From the NCBI RefSeq assembly GCF_025137375.1, contig NZ_CP073720.1, forward strand, positions 1,698,501 through 1,762,500: a stretch of DNA of 64,000 nt, written 5' to 3'. Every line of letters begins with the position of its first letter. Position 1 is the stretch's first letter. Below the pieces are notes generated by a model that had not been told where the DNA came from, did no database searches, and was given only the letters and a program-made list of their open reading frames with translations. The translations under genes and the position numbers were made by a program. Below, one piece after another: positions 41,364 through 52,725 of the stretch. Source of the stretch: Dactylosporangium fulvum. GTDB lineage: Bacteria; Actinomycetota; Actinomycetes; Mycobacteriales; Micromonosporaceae.

Positions 41364-43754
41364 ATGACCGAGCAAAGCAATCTCGGTACTCACTCCAGCA
41401 CCGCGACCATCGACAACGGCCCGTTCGGCACCCGGGAGATCACCTTCTCCACGGGCCGCCTGGCGCGCCAGGCGGCGGGCTCGGCCCTCGCCCAGCTCGG
41501 TGAGACCGTCGTGCTGTCGGCCACCACGGCAGGCAAGCAGCCGAAGGACCAGTTCGACTTCTTCCCGCTGACGGTCGACGTCGAAGAGCGCATGTATGCG
41601 GCCGGGCGCATCCCCGGCTCGTTCTTCCGCCGTGAGGGCCGGCCCAGTGAGGACGCGATCCTCACCTGCCGTCTCATCGACCGGCCGCTCCGGCCGAGCT
41701 TCGTCAAGGGCCTGCGCAACGAGGTGCAGGTCGTCGAGACGGTGCTCGCGCTGGACCCGTCCCACCCGTATGACGTCGTCGCGATCAACGCCGCGTCGAT
41801 GTCGACCAAGCTGTCCGGCCTGCCGTTCTCCGGCCCGATCGGCGCGACCCGCATGGCCCACGTCGACGGGCAGTGGGTGGCGTTCCCGACGGTCGAGGAG
41901 CTCGGCCGCGCCACCTTCGACATGGTCGTCGCCGGCCGGGTCCTGCCCGACGGCGACGTCGCGATCATGATGGTGGAGGCCGAGGCCACGGAGCACACCG
42001 TGGGCCTCGTCGCCGCCGGTGCCACGGCGCCGACCGAGGAGGTCGTCGCCAGCGGTCTGGAGGCGTCCAAGCCCGCCATCCGCGAGCTGTGCCGGGCCCA
42101 GTCCGAGCTGGCGGCCGTCGCCGCCAAGCCGGTGCAGGAGTTCCCGATCTTCCTCGACTACCAGCCCGACGCCTACGAGGCCGTCACCGCCGTGGTGAAG
42201 GACGAGGTCGCCGAGGCCCTGCGGATCGCCGCGAAGGCGGAGCGCGAGGAGGCCCTCGACCGGATCAAGGAGGCCGCCTTCCAGCGGCTCGCCGCCGACT
42301 TCGAGGGGCGCGAGAAGGAGATCGGCGCCGCCCTGCGGTCGCTGACCAAGAACGAGGTCCGGGCCCGCGTCCTGCGCGACCAGGTCCGCATCGACGGCCG
42401 CGGCCCGCGCGACATCCGGCCGCTGACCGCCGAGGTGCAGGTGCTGCCGCGCGTGCACGGCTCGGCGCTGTTCGAGCGGGGCGAGACGCAGATCCTCGGC
42501 GTCACCACCCTGAACATGCTGCGCATGGAGCAGACGCTCGACACGCTGGCGCCGGAGAAGTCCAAGCGCTACATGCACAACTACAACTTCCCGCCGTATT
42601 CGACCGGTGAGACCGGCCGGGTCGGCGCGCCGAAGCGGCGCGAGATCGGCCACGGCGCGCTCGCCGAGCGGGCCCTGATCCCGGTGCTGCCGGCGCGTGA
42701 GGAGTTCCCCTACGCGATCCGTCAGGTGTCCGAGGCCCTCGGCTCCAACGGCTCGACCAGCATGGGCTCGGTCTGCGCCTCGTCCATGGCGCTGCTGTCC
42801 GCCGGTGTGCCGCTCAAGGCGCCGGTCGCCGGCATCGCGATGGGCCTGATCTCGGACGAGGTCGAAGGCAAGACGCAGTACGTGACGCTGACCGACATCC
42901 TGGGCGCGGAGGACGCGTTCGGCGACATGGACTTCAAGGTCGCCGGCACGCGGGACTTCGTGACCGCGCTGCAGCTGGACACCAAGCTCGACGGCATCCC
43001 GTCGGACGTGCTGGCCGGCGCCCTGCAGCAGGCCCACGACGCGCGCCACGTCATCCTCGACGTGATGGCCGAGGCGATCGAGTCGCCGGCCGGCATGAGC
43101 CAGTACGCACCGCGTGTCACCACGGTCCGCATCCCGGTCGACAAGATCGGCATGGTCATCGGCCCCAAGGGCCAGACCATCAACGCGATCCAGGACGAGA
43201 CCGGTGCCGAGATCAGCATCGAGGACGACGGCACGATCTACGTCGGCGCGACCGACGGCCCGTCGGCCGAGGCCGCCGTGGAGCGGATCAACGCGATCGC
43301 CAACCCGACGATGCCGAAGGTCGGCGACAAGTTCCTCGGCACTGTGGTGAAGACGGCCGCGTTCGGCGCGTTCATCTCGCTGCTGCCGGGCCGCGACGGC
43401 CTGCTGCACATCTCCAAGGTGGGCAACGGCAAGCGCGTCGAGAAGGTCGAGGACTTCCTCAACGTCGGCGACAAGGTCGAGGTCCAGATCGCGGACATCG
43501 ACAACCGCGGCAAGATCTACCTGGACAAGGTGCTCGCCGAGGGCGAGGCGCCGGCCACGCCCGCGCCGTCCGAGGGCGGCGAGCGCCCGCCGGCCCGTGA
43601 CCGGGGCGATCGCGGTCCGCGCGGCCGTGACCGGGGCGACCGCGGGCCGCGTCAGTCCTCCTCGGCGCCCTCCTCGTCGGAGGAAGGGTCGTCGCCGGAA
43701 GAGGGCGGCGAAGGCGGCGGCGAGTTCCGTCGTCGGCGGAACCGGCACAGCTGA
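41364..43754 (+). CDS. pnp: Polyribonucleotide nucleotidyltransferase (PNPase)
   Basis: A 3'-5' phosphorolytic exoribonuclease and RNA 3'-end polymerase. It has two RNase PH domains (the first beginning [20 protein letters not shown], the second [20 protein letters not shown]) linked by a helical domain. A KH domain ([20 protein letters not shown]) and an S1 domain ([20 protein letters not shown]) follow. It ends in a low-complexity Arg/Asp/Gly tail ([18 protein letters not shown]). The length is 796 residues. The ATG at 41364 has AAGGAG 12 bases upstream. The M16 peptidase gene follows three bases after its stop. Confidence 0.97.
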   Translation: MTEQSNLGTHSSTATIDNGPFGTREITFSTGRLARQAAGSALAQLGETVVLSATTAGKQPKDQFDFFPLTVDVEERMYAAGRIPGSFFRREGRPSEDAILTCRLIDRPLRPSFVKGLRNEVQVVETVLALDPSHPYDVVAINAASMSTKLSGLPFSGPIGATRMAHVDGQWVAFPTVEELGRATFDMVVAGRVLPDGDVAIMMVEAEATEHTVGLVAAGATAPTEEVVASGLEASKPAIRELCRAQSELAAVAAKPVQEFPIFLDYQPDAYEAVTAVVKDEVAEALRIAAKAEREEALDRIKEAAFQRLAADFEGREKEIGAALRSLTKNEVRARVLRDQVRIDGRGPRDIRPLTAEVQVLPRVHGSALFERGETQILGVTTLNMLRMEQTLDTLAPEKSKRYMHNYNFPPYSTGETGRVGAPKRREIGHGALAERALIPVLPAREEFPYAIRQVSEALGSNGSTSMGSVCASSMALLSAGVPLKAPVAGIAMGLISDEVEGKTQYVTLTDILGAEDAFGDMDFKVAGTRDFVTALQLDTKLDGIPSDVLAGALQQAHDARHVILDVMAEAIESPAGMSQYAPRVTTVRIPVDKIGMVIGPKGQTINAIQDETGAEISIEDDGTIYVGATDGPSAEAAVERINAIANPTMPKVGDKFLGTVVKTAAFGAFISLLPGRDGLLHISKVGNGKRVEKVEDFLNVGDKVEVQIADIDNRGKIYLDKVLAEGEAPATPAPSEGGERPPARDRGDRGPRGRDRGDRGPRQSSSAPSSSEEGSSPEEGGEGGGEFRRRRNRHS

Positions 43755-43757
43755 CCC

Positions 43758-45882
<2,125 letters not shown>

Positions 45883-45896
45883 GTCCGCTTTCGTCA

Positions 45897-45924
45897 GGGC
45901 CCGCCTGCGGTTCAGGCGGGCCCT
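45897..45924 (+). terminator. Hairpin after dapB
   Basis: CCCGCCTG (45901-45908) pairs with CAGGCGGG (45914-45921), and GGG (45897-45899) with CCC (45922-45924) past one bulged C. The loop is five bases and TT follows. It starts 14 bases after the dapB stop. Confidence 0.65.
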
Positions 45925-45967
45925 TGCTCACCCTCGGGTCCTCCGTGGGTCCTTGCTTGATCTGGCG

Positions 45968-46165
45968 CTCTTCGCGGGTTCGTGCCGGCTTTGGTGCTCT
46001 TCGCGGGTTCGCGCTGGTTGTGGTGCTCTTCGCAGGCTCGCGCTGATTGTGGTGCTCTTCGTGGGTTCGTGCTGGCTTCGGTGCTTTCGCGGGTCTTTGA
46101 TCGCTCCGGAGTTCTTCGCAGGCCTTTGCTCGCTTCGGAGTTCTCCGCGGACGTCGGTCGGTTCC
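45968..46165. repeat. Degenerate 29-bp tandem repeat array (about seven copies)
   Basis: A unit like GCTCTTCGCGGGTTCGTGCT plus nine bases recurs at 45968, 45997, 46026, 46055, 46084, 46112 and 46141, so the period is 29 bp (once 28). Similarity falls off in the last three copies. There are no unique spacers and no cas genes, so this is a minisatellite and not a CRISPR array. The period is not a multiple of three and no coding pattern is seen. Confidence 0.85.
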
Positions 46166-46205
46166 GCCTTGTCGGCATTCCGGGTTGCGGCCGGCTGCAG
46201 CTCAT

Positions 46206-46432
46206 GATCGAGGGAAACTTCCGGTCGCCAGGGAGCCTGTTGCGTAATTCGCTGGGACAGCGTTGGCGGCCCAACTACGCGCCGACCTTGGAGTTGCGGC
46301 GCCATGAACCTCCGAATTTGTCCGGATTTGTCAAGGACCACAACTCCAAGATCGGCGCGGTTGTCGGGGTTGACGCGCGAGGGATCCGAATTGCGCGACA
46401 GGCTCCAGGGCAACCGGAAGTTTCCCTTGATC
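46206..46432. repeat. 227-bp fold-back element with 46-bp terminal inverted repeats
   Basis: The outer arms 46206-46251 and 46387-46432 are inverted repeats identical at 40 of 46 positions. An inner pair, 46280-46299 and 46338-46357, is identical at 18 of 20. The whole element could fold into one long hairpin. Three of the six outer differences would still pair as G-U in plus-strand RNA. The central loop holds a near-direct repeat (TCCGAATTTG, TCCGGATTTG). No ORF or clear target-site duplication was found. It may be a MITE-like element or a structured RNA. Confidence 0.8.
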
Positions 46433-46512
46433 TGTGATGGGTGTCGCGCGGTGGTGGCTCGCCCTCGACGAGTGGCTGTCCCGAGCGCGGCGCGGTGGTC
46501 CGGCTTCCGAGC

Positions 46513-46720
46513 GGCTTCACCGGGCCACCGCCCGGCTTCGGGCGGCCCGTCCCGGTGGTGCCTGGTTTTCGGGCGGCTTCACCGGGCCACCGCCCGGCTT
46601 CGGGCGGCCCGTCCCGGTGGTGCCTGGTTTTCGGGCGGCTTCACCCGGGCACCGCCCGGCTTCGGGCGCCGCCCCGGCGGTGCCCGGTTTCGGGTGGCTT
46701 CGCCTCGGCGGCGCCTGGTC
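46513..46720. repeat. 62-bp tandem repeat array (three copies plus a diverged fourth)
   Basis: Units beginning GGCTTCACC start at 46513, 46575 and 46637, exactly 62 bp apart; a diverged unit starts at 46696. The first two copies are almost identical. Each contains a GC-rich hairpin (GCCCG-GCTT-CGGGC). The period is not a multiple of three, so ORFs across it are artefacts. The remaining 46721-46968 holds no feature I can support. Confidence 0.88.
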
Positions 46721-46968
46721 TCCCGGCGGCTCCAGCCTCTGCGCATCGGTGTGGCGGCTGCCCCTTGCGGCCGGATTCGGCGGGCCACCCCGTGGCCCGT
46801 GCTCCGTGGTCGCCTAGAGCACCGTCGATGCCCCTCAAGCCTCGGCGGTCGAGCCGGTATGTGAGGGAGCGGGTCATCCTGTGACGGACACGCTGTGTGA
46901 CGACGTTATGTCCGATTGATGGCGTCCAAATTCTGGGATCCGAAGGACCCGATTGGGACGCAACAGGG

Positions 46969-47589
46969 TCACACCCCGGTAACGGCAGGGGGTTCCAGGG
47001 GGTCCAGGGCGACGTGCCAACGGATCTGCGGAACGAGCAGATCATCAACGTCGAGTGACCGGCTGACTCCGTCCGGGGCCCATCCGGCACCCTCAAGAAA
47101 TCGACGTGTAACAGTATCGTCAGCGAACGTCCACGCGAGAGCTGTCGTAAACCCGTCAGTACGCCATAAATCGACACTAGCCGCCAACAATCGACTGCCG
47201 TGTCCGCGCCGGCCCCACCGCGGCTCGATCAGCAGGTCAGTGATCGCCGCCGTGTCCTCCAACGCCTTGTCAAGGGCCCTGTGATCTTCATCTGGCGCGA
47301 GTGCGGTGTCATCTGCCGGACCTGACGCCACGAAACCGACGACATATGATGACCCAGGTCCGGCGTCGGGCGACTCGCGTTGTTCGATCGCGACCAGGAC
47401 CCGGTGTTGCGGTGACGGTGGTTCGGCGATTGCCTCCCGCCACCTTCGGGTAATCCAGTCCTCGTCCAGTTGGTCGAGGATGTGTTTGGGCAGCAGTCGT
47501 CGATAGGCGACCCGCCAGGTCGTGAGTTGGATGCGCGTGATCTCGACGACGTCGTCGAGCCGCGCCGGTCGGACGAACCCGAGCGTCAT
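46969..47589 (-). CDS. GNAT family N-acetyltransferase
   Basis: A 206-residue acetyltransferase. The fold starts GFVRPARLDDVVEITRIQLT, and the acetyl-CoA loop is in LIEPRWGRRGHGSRLLAAS. It ends with TTALAWTFADDTVTRRFLEG and GAGWAPDG. The ATG at 47589 is used. Its coding DNA is visibly less GC-rich than its neighbours (for example 47100-47200), which suggests recent acquisition. It lies beside a 1.1-kb repeat-rich non-coding region. The substrate is unknown. Confidence 0.88.
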   Translation of the reverse strand: MTLGFVRPARLDDVVEITRIQLTTWRVAYRRLLPKHILDQLDEDWITRRWREAIAEPPSPQHRVLVAIEQRESPDAGPGSSYVVGFVASGPADDTALAPDEDHRALDKALEDTAAITDLLIEPRWGRRGHGSRLLAASVDLWRTDGFTTALAWTFADDTVTRRFLEGAGWAPDGVSRSLDVDDLLVPQIRWHVALDPLEPPAVTGV

Positions 47590-47714
47590 GTGTCAGCAGC
47601 CTACGGATTTTGTGTGAAGGGCCACGTGGCGGGGTAGCGCCGGGACGTCACAGTTGAACCCGGGCCACCGTTGAGACAGCAGGTTAGCCAGCGAGTGAGT
47701 GGAGGGCAGCACAA

Positions 47715-49103
47715 GTGGCGGAGCGAGGACGAGTCGCCGTGTTGACGGCCGTCCGGCCCAAGCTCCGGCCCGCCGTCAAGAAGGTGCTCATCGTCGCGGC
47801 CTTCTGGGCCGTGGTCTGGGCCTTCCTGTCGGTGGCAGCCGCGAGAAACGGGTATTTCGACCTCAAGGTCTATTACGGCGCGATGGACTACTGGGTCAAC
47901 CGCGGTGGCGACATCTACGACTACCTGGTTCCCGGCACGCCGTATGGCTTCACGTATCCGCCGTTCGCCGCGGCGCTTATGACGCCGATGGCCTACATCG
48001 GCTGGCACACCGCCATCGCCATCAGCGTCACGATGAACGTGCTCGCCCTGCTGGTGATCCTCACCTGGCTGGTCGGCCCGGTCATCAAGCGCCAGGGCTG
48101 GCAGTTCTGGTTCGCGATGGCGCTTGCCTTCGGCCTCGTCGCCGCGTTCGAGCCGGTCCGCGAGACCGTCAACTTCGGCCAGGTCAACATCCTGCTGCTC
48201 TTCCTGGTCGTCGGCGACGTGCTCCTGCTGGTCCGCGGCGGCAGCCGCCTGGGCGGCATCGGCATCGGCCTGGCGACCGCCATCAAGCTCACCCCCGGCG
48301 TCTTCATCGTCTACCTGCTGGTCACCCGTCGCTGGCGCGCCGCCGCGGTCTCGGCCGCGACCGCCGCGACGGCCACCTGGGCCGCCGCGACGTTCGCCCC
48401 CGACGCCTCGCGGGTGTTCTGGACCGACGCGATGTGGAACACCGACCGCGTCGGCTCGTCGAGCTTCGTGTCCAACCAGGCGCTCAGCGGCCTGGTGTCC
48501 CGGCTGTTCAACCCCGACCCGATGAAGCCGCTGTGGCTGCTGCTCGTCCTCATCACGCTCGCGGTGTGGGCGTGGCGGGTGCGCCGTGCGATCAAGGCTC
48601 GGGACGAGCTCGCCGGCCTGGCGCTGACCGGTCTGGTGGGCTGCATGGTGAGCCCGATCAGCTGGATCCACCACCTGGTCTGGGTGCTGCCCTCGCTGGC
48701 GATCCTCTTCGACTACGCGACCGACAAGTCGATCGACCCGCGACGCCGCCGCAACCTCGCGATCATCGGCGGCTTCGCATACCTGCTGCTGTGCAGCCGC
48801 ACGCCGTGGGCGTTCCACGCGAAGTTCGACGGGCTCGGCCTCATCGGTAGTAATGCGTACATTCTGCTGATGATCGGCCTGCTGATCGGCCTGCCGATCC
48901 GGGAGCCCGCCGACGCGAGCACCGGCCCGGCCCGTTCAGCGGACCCCGGCCACTCCACCGGCCCGGCCGTCGAGGACGTGCCGGACCTCCTCGAGATCGA
49001 TCGGCGGGTCCGTGCCGCGTTCGACGCGAAGGATGCCGGAGCCGCCGTCAGGGGCAAACCCGGAGACGGCATAGAACCGTCGCGCCCACTCGTCGGCGCT
49101 TAG
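47715..49103 (+). CDS. Polyprenol-phosphate-mannose-type glycosyltransferase, GT87/DUF2029 family
   Basis: A 462-residue GT-C fold membrane glycosyltransferase with about ten helices. After the first helix the catalytic-type Asp lies in NGYFDLKVYYGAMDYW. Later loops carry TPYGFTYPPFAAALM, FGQVNILLLFLVVGD and LATAIKLTPGVFIVYLL, all typical of the family that adds alpha-1,2-mannose from polyprenol phosphate to PIMs or lipomannan in actinobacteria. A soluble C-terminal tail of about 65 residues follows. The GTG at 47715 is used. A strong terminator follows. Confidence 0.93.
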   Translation: MAERGRVAVLTAVRPKLRPAVKKVLIVAAFWAVVWAFLSVAAARNGYFDLKVYYGAMDYWVNRGGDIYDYLVPGTPYGFTYPPFAAALMTPMAYIGWHTAIAISVTMNVLALLVILTWLVGPVIKRQGWQFWFAMALAFGLVAAFEPVRETVNFGQVNILLLFLVVGDVLLLVRGGSRLGGIGIGLATAIKLTPGVFIVYLLVTRRWRAAAVSAATAATATWAAATFAPDASRVFWTDAMWNTDRVGSSSFVSNQALSGLVSRLFNPDPMKPLWLLLVLITLAVWAWRVRRAIKARDELAGLALTGLVGCMVSPISWIHHLVWVLPSLAILFDYATDKSIDPRRRRNLAIIGGFAYLLLCSRTPWAFHAKFDGLGLIGSNAYILLMIGLLIGLPIREPADASTGPARSADPGHSTGPAVEDVPDLLEIDRRVRAAFDAKDAGAAVRGKPGDGIEPSRPLVGA

Positions 49104-49119
49104 TGCCTGTTGACACACC

Positions 49120-49154
49120 GGACAGCGGCCCTGCGGGGCCGCTGTCCCGTTTTT
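49120..49154 (+). terminator. Intrinsic terminator after the GT87 gene
   Basis: GGACAGCGGCCC (49120-49131) pairs perfectly with GGGCCGCTGTCC (49136-49147) over 12 bp with a TGCG loop, followed by CG and five Ts (49150-49154). It is the most classical terminator in the window. Confidence 0.92.
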
Positions 49155-49183
49155 GTCGTACCCCCGGGCTAGCCTCCCTGTCG

Positions 49184-50434
49184 ATGACCGAGACGATGAC
49201 CGAGACACTGTCGCTCACCCAGGCCCGGCGGGTCGCCCTCGCCGCGCAAGGCTTCACCGACCGCGTCCCCGCAGGGGTGCCGGAGCGCCGCCACGTGCGG
49301 CGCGTGCTGGCCCGCACCGGCCTGCTGCAGATCGACTCGGTCAACGTGGTCCAGCGCGCCCACTATCTGCCGGCCTACAGCCGCCTGGGCCCCTATGCCA
49401 CCGACCTGCTCGACCGGATGGCCTATCGGCGACCGCGGGAGCTGTTCGAATACTGGGCGCACGAGGCGTCCCTGGTCCCGGTGCACCTCCACCCGGCGCT
49501 GCGCTGGCGCATGCGGTCCGGTGCGGCCTGGGGACGGATGGTCCGCATCTCCCGCGAGCAGCCCGACCTCGTGCGGTGGGTGCTCGACGAGATCCGGGCC
49601 AAGGGGCCGATGACCGCCGGTGAGGTCGAGGGGGATCTGGTCCAGCCGCGCCGCAAGGACCACTGGGGCTGGAACTGGTCGGACACCAAGACCGCGATCG
49701 AGTGGCTGTTCTACTCGGGTGAGGTCAGTGTGGCCCGGCGCAACTCGTCGTTCGCCCGGGTCTACGACGTTCCCGAGCGGATCTTCCCGTCCGAGGTGCT
49801 CGCGGCCCCGACGCCGGAGCCGGCCGACGCCTTCCGCGAGCTGGTCCGGGTGGCGGCCCGCGCGTTGGGCGTCGCCGCCGAGGCCGAGCTGCGTGACTAC
49901 TTCCGGCTTCCGCTCGACGGCGCCCGCACGGCCATCGCGGAGCTGGTCGAGGCGGGAGAGCTGGTGCCGGTCCGGGTCGAGGGCTGGATCCCGCAGGGTT
50001 ACCTCCACGCCGAGGCGCGGGTGCCGCGGCGGGTGAGCGCGGCGACGCTTGTCAGCCCGTTCGACCCGTTGATGTGGGAGCGGGCCCGGGTGCAGCGGCT
50101 GTTCGGCTTCAACTACCGCATCGAGATCTACGTGCCGCCGCCCCAGCGCTTGTATGGGTATTACGTGCTTCCGTTCCTGCTCGGTGACCGGCTGGTGGCG
50201 CGGGTGGACCTCAAGGCCGACCGGAAGGCCGGCGTGCTCCAGGTGCCGGCCGCGTGGGTCGAGCCGCCGGCAGGGCGCGCCGCGCCGGGGCCCGGTGCGG
50301 TCGCCGAGGCGCTCGCCGCCGAGCTGCACCGGTTCGCGGGCTGGCTCGGCCTGTCGGCGGTCGAGGCACCCCACCGGGGCGACTTCGCCGACCAGCTCGC
50401 CAAGGCGCTGGCGAGCGCCGGAGGTGTAGCGTGA
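49184..50434 (+). CDS. YcaQ-type winged-helix DNA glycosylase family protein (HTH_42/DUF1006)
   Basis: A 416-residue protein of the YcaQ/AlkX family, three tandem winged helices with a beta-barrel. E. coli YcaQ unhooks interstrand crosslinks, and the Streptomyces AlkZ branch gives self-resistance to azinomycin. Family motifs RTGLLQIDSVNVVQRAHYLP, YWAHEASLVPVHLHPALRWR, LVSPFDPLMWERARVQRLFG and FNYRIEIYVP are visible. The ATG at 49184 follows TAGCCT (49170-49175) by eight bases, consistent with a leaderless start. It overlaps the next gene by one base. Confidence 0.93.
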   Translation: MTETMTETLSLTQARRVALAAQGFTDRVPAGVPERRHVRRVLARTGLLQIDSVNVVQRAHYLPAYSRLGPYATDLLDRMAYRRPRELFEYWAHEASLVPVHLHPALRWRMRSGAAWGRMVRISREQPDLVRWVLDEIRAKGPMTAGEVEGDLVQPRRKDHWGWNWSDTKTAIEWLFYSGEVSVARRNSSFARVYDVPERIFPSEVLAAPTPEPADAFRELVRVAARALGVAAEAELRDYFRLPLDGARTAIAELVEAGELVPVRVEGWIPQGYLHAEARVPRRVSAATLVSPFDPLMWERARVQRLFGFNYRIEIYVPPPQRLYGYYVLPFLLGDRLVARVDLKADRKAGVLQVPAAWVEPPAGRAAPGPGAVAEALAAELHRFAGWLGLSAVEAPHRGDFADQLAKALASAGGVA

Positions 50435-50988
50435 TGAGCGTGACGTCATCCCTGCCGGCTGCCCTCACGGTCGCCCAGCCGGCGGCGCCCGTGGCCGACG
50501 AGACGGCCCCGCCGCCGCCCGTCTACCACTACGCCTATCAGCCGCCGCCCAAGGGGCGGTTCCAGCGGCTCATCGACCGGCTGCCGGCATGGTCCGGACC
50601 GGCCGGGGTGGGCGCGCTGATCGGCGGTGGTGTGGCATACACGCTGCTCATGAACCCCACGCGGGCGGGCGCCACCGACCCGCCGACGTGCATCGTCAAG
50701 CTGCTGACGGGCTTCGACTGCCCGGGCTGCGGCGGCACGCGCGCCGCGTGGTACATGCTGCACGGTGACATCCCGGCCGCCGCGCACCACCATGCGCCGC
50801 TGCTGTTCGCGGCGCCCTTCCTCGCGTATCTCTACGTGAGCTGGACGGTCAACAAGCTCAACCTGCCGTTCAAGCTGCCGGTGCTGCGGATCTCCAACAG
50901 GGCGCTGGTCGGCTTCCTCGTGGCGTGGCTCGCATTCTCGGTGTTGCGCAACCTCCCATGGGCGCCCTTCACCTGGTTCTTCGTCTAG
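50434..50988 (+). CDS. DUF2752 membrane protein
   Basis: A 184-residue protein. The signature FDCPGCGGTRAAWYMLHGD is clearly present. A Pro-rich cytoplasmic N-terminus of about 55 residues is followed by three or four helices (GVGALIGGGVAYTLLM, LLFAAPFLAYLYVSW, LVGFLVAWLAFSVL). The ATG at 50434 overlaps the ycaQ stop and has GGAGG nine bases upstream. The family's role is unknown. Confidence 0.88.
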   Translation: MSVTSSLPAALTVAQPAAPVADETAPPPPVYHYAYQPPPKGRFQRLIDRLPAWSGPAGVGALIGGGVAYTLLMNPTRAGATDPPTCIVKLLTGFDCPGCGGTRAAWYMLHGDIPAAAHHHAPLLFAAPFLAYLYVSWTVNKLNLPFKLPVLRISNRALVGFLVAWLAFSVLRNLPWAPFTWFFV

Positions 50989-50997
50989 GGTCTGGGC

Positions 50998-51735
50998 ATG
51001 CTCTCCGTCAAAGCGATCGCGTGGACCCACTTCGAGCCCCCTGCCGACGTGCCGTGGGAGACCGACGCGGAGGGCGGTGAGGCGCTCGCCGAGTTCGCCG
51101 GCCGCGCCTGCTACCAGTCGTGGAGCAAGCCCAACCCGGCCACCGCGACCAACGCGGGTTATCTGCAGCACATCCTGGAGGTCGGCCACCTGTCGGTCCT
51201 GGAGCACGGCTCGGTCACGTTCTACCTGACCGGCGTGTCGCGCTCGTTCACCCACGAGCTCATCCGGCACCGCCACTTCTCCTACTCGCAGCTCTCCCAG
51301 CGCTACGTGCCGGGCCGCGACGCCGCGATGATCGAGCCGGCCGTGATCGCCGAGGACCCGGCCCTGCACAAGACCTTCGTCGAGGCGAATGAGGCGGCCC
51401 TGCGGGCCTACAACGAGCTCCTGGAGGGGCTCGAGGCCAAGTTCAGCGATGTGGCCAACGGCACCCTGCGGCGCAAGCAGGCCCGGCAGGCCGCCCGGGC
51501 GGTGCTGCCCAACGCCGCCGAGACGCGGATCGTCGTCACCGGCAACTACCGGGCCTGGCGGCACTTCGTGACGATGCGCGCCACCGAGGCGGCCGACGTC
51601 GAGATCCGCGAGGTCGCCGTCGCCTGCCTGCGCGAACTCCAGCGCATCGCGCCCAGCGTGTTCGGTGACTTCATCATCAGCGCGCTGCCGGACGGCACCG
51701 AAGTCGCCACCGGCAAGTACAGCTGGGAATCTTGA
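50998..51735 (+). CDS. thyX: Flavin-dependent thymidylate synthase
   Basis: Makes dTMP from dUMP with methylene-tetrahydrofolate and FADH2. The ThyX motif [15 protein letters not shown] is intact, and [20 protein letters not shown] holds the C-terminal nucleotide-binding Arg residues. The 245-residue length is normal. The ATG at 50998 is six bases after TAGGGT (50986-50991), a -10 box overlapping the preceding stop codon, so the gene is probably leaderless. It heads the thyX-dapA-rnj run found in many actinobacteria. Confidence 0.97.
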   Translation: MLSVKAIAWTHFEPPADVPWETDAEGGEALAEFAGRACYQSWSKPNPATATNAGYLQHILEVGHLSVLEHGSVTFYLTGVSRSFTHELIRHRHFSYSQLSQRYVPGRDAAMIEPAVIAEDPALHKTFVEANEAALRAYNELLEGLEAKFSDVANGTLRRKQARQAARAVLPNAAETRIVVTGNYRAWRHFVTMRATEAADVEIREVAVACLRELQRIAPSVFGDFIISALPDGTEVATGKYSWES

Positions 51736-51759
51736 GAAGAGCGCAAGGAAGGCGTCCGC

Positions 51760-51765
51760 TAGGTT
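51760..51765 (+). promoter_or_regulatory. -10 box of a leaderless dapA promoter (TAGGTT)
   Basis: TAGGTT ends six bases before the dapA ATG. It shares the ten-base string TAGGTTGTGC with the dapB promoter at 45111. AAGGAAGG at 51745-51752 is too far upstream to be a ribosome binding site. Confidence 0.55.
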
Positions 51766-51771
51766 GTGCGT

Positions 51772-52725
51772 ATGACACGCACCGGTTCCGTCTCAGGCCG
51801 GCCCTTCGGCCGACTGCTCAGCGCGATGGTCACGCCGTTCCGGCGTGACGGCTCGCTCGACGTCGACGGTGCCGCACGATTGGCGACCCACCTGGTCGAC
51901 GAGCAGGAGCACGACGGCCTGGTGATCAACGGCACCACCGGCGAGTCTGCGACGACGTCCGACGCGGAGAAGGACCAGGTCCTGCGGGCGGTCATCGAGG
52001 CCGTCGGCGACCGGGCCACCGTGATCGCGGGGGTGGGCACCAACGACACCGCACACACGATCGAGCTGGCCCGGGCCGCCGAGAAGGCCGGTGCCAACGG
52101 CCTTCTCGTTGTGACGCCGTATTACAACAAGCCGCCCCAGGCGGGCATCCTGCATCACTTCCGCAGCGTGGCGGACTCCTCCGGCCTGCCGGTGATGGTC
52201 TACGACATCCCCGGCCGCACCGGAGTGCCGATCGAGACCGAGACCATGTGCCACCTCGCCGAGCACGAGCGGATCGTCGCGGTGAAGGACGCGAAGGGTG
52301 ACCTCGGCGAGAGCGCCTGGGTGATCAAGCGGACCGATCTGGCGTACTACTCCGGCGAGGACAAGCTGACGCTGCCGTTGGTGTCCGTCGGGGCGGTCGG
52401 CGTCGTCGGGGTGCCGACGCATGTGTTCGGCCCGGAGACCAAGCGCATGATCCTCGCCTACGAGGCCGGTGACATCGCCACGGCCCGCGACCTGCACCTG
52501 AAGCTGCTGCCCGCGTTCTGCGGATTCTTCCGCACGCAGGGTGTCATCCTCACCAAGGCCGCCCTGATGCTGCTGGACCTTCCCGCCGGACCGGTCCGGC
52601 CGCCGCTTGTCCCGGCGAATGCGGCGGAGCTCGGCCGTTTGCGGGAAGATTGCGCTGAGGCGGGCCGCACGATCGGGACCGCGGAACAGATTGCCCACCA
52701 CAACGAACTCGGAGTGCCCTTATGA
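51772..52725 (+). CDS. dapA: 4-hydroxy-tetrahydrodipicolinate synthase
   Basis: Condenses pyruvate with aspartate semialdehyde, the first committed step to diaminopimelate and lysine. The TIM barrel shows LLSAMVTPFRRDGSLD, the phosphate-site motif VINGTTGESATTS, the Tyr in MVYDIPGRTGVP and the Schiff-base Lys in IVAVKDAKGDLGES. The length is 317 residues. The ATG at 51772 is supported by the leaderless TAGGTT box. It overlaps rnj by four bases, so the two are co-translated. Confidence 0.97.
   Translation: MTRTGSVSGRPFGRLLSAMVTPFRRDGSLDVDGAARLATHLVDEQEHDGLVINGTTGESATTSDAEKDQVLRAVIEAVGDRATVIAGVGTNDTAHTIELARAAEKAGANGLLVVTPYYNKPPQAGILHHFRSVADSSGLPVMVYDIPGRTGVPIETETMCHLAEHERIVAVKDAKGDLGESAWVIKRTDLAYYSGEDKLTLPLVSVGAVGVVGVPTHVFGPETKRMILAYEAGDIATARDLHLKLLPAFCGFFRTQGVILTKAALMLLDLPAGPVRPPLVPANAAELGRLREDCAEAGRTIGTAEQIAHHNELGVPL

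Noticed and set aside
45968..46165. CRISPR array
   Set aside because: The 29-bp units are directly adjacent with no unique spacers, they are degenerate, and no cas genes are present.
46304..46884. Plus-strand ORFs across the 62-bp repeats
   Set aside because: The period is not a multiple of three, all frames are open by composition, and the translated text is low-complexity.
48936..49208. Minus-strand ORF with CPVCQQALSADEWARRFY
   Set aside because: It lies opposite the GT87 3' end and across a classical plus-strand terminator. The CxxC look is curious but there is no ribosome binding site or partner cysteine pair.
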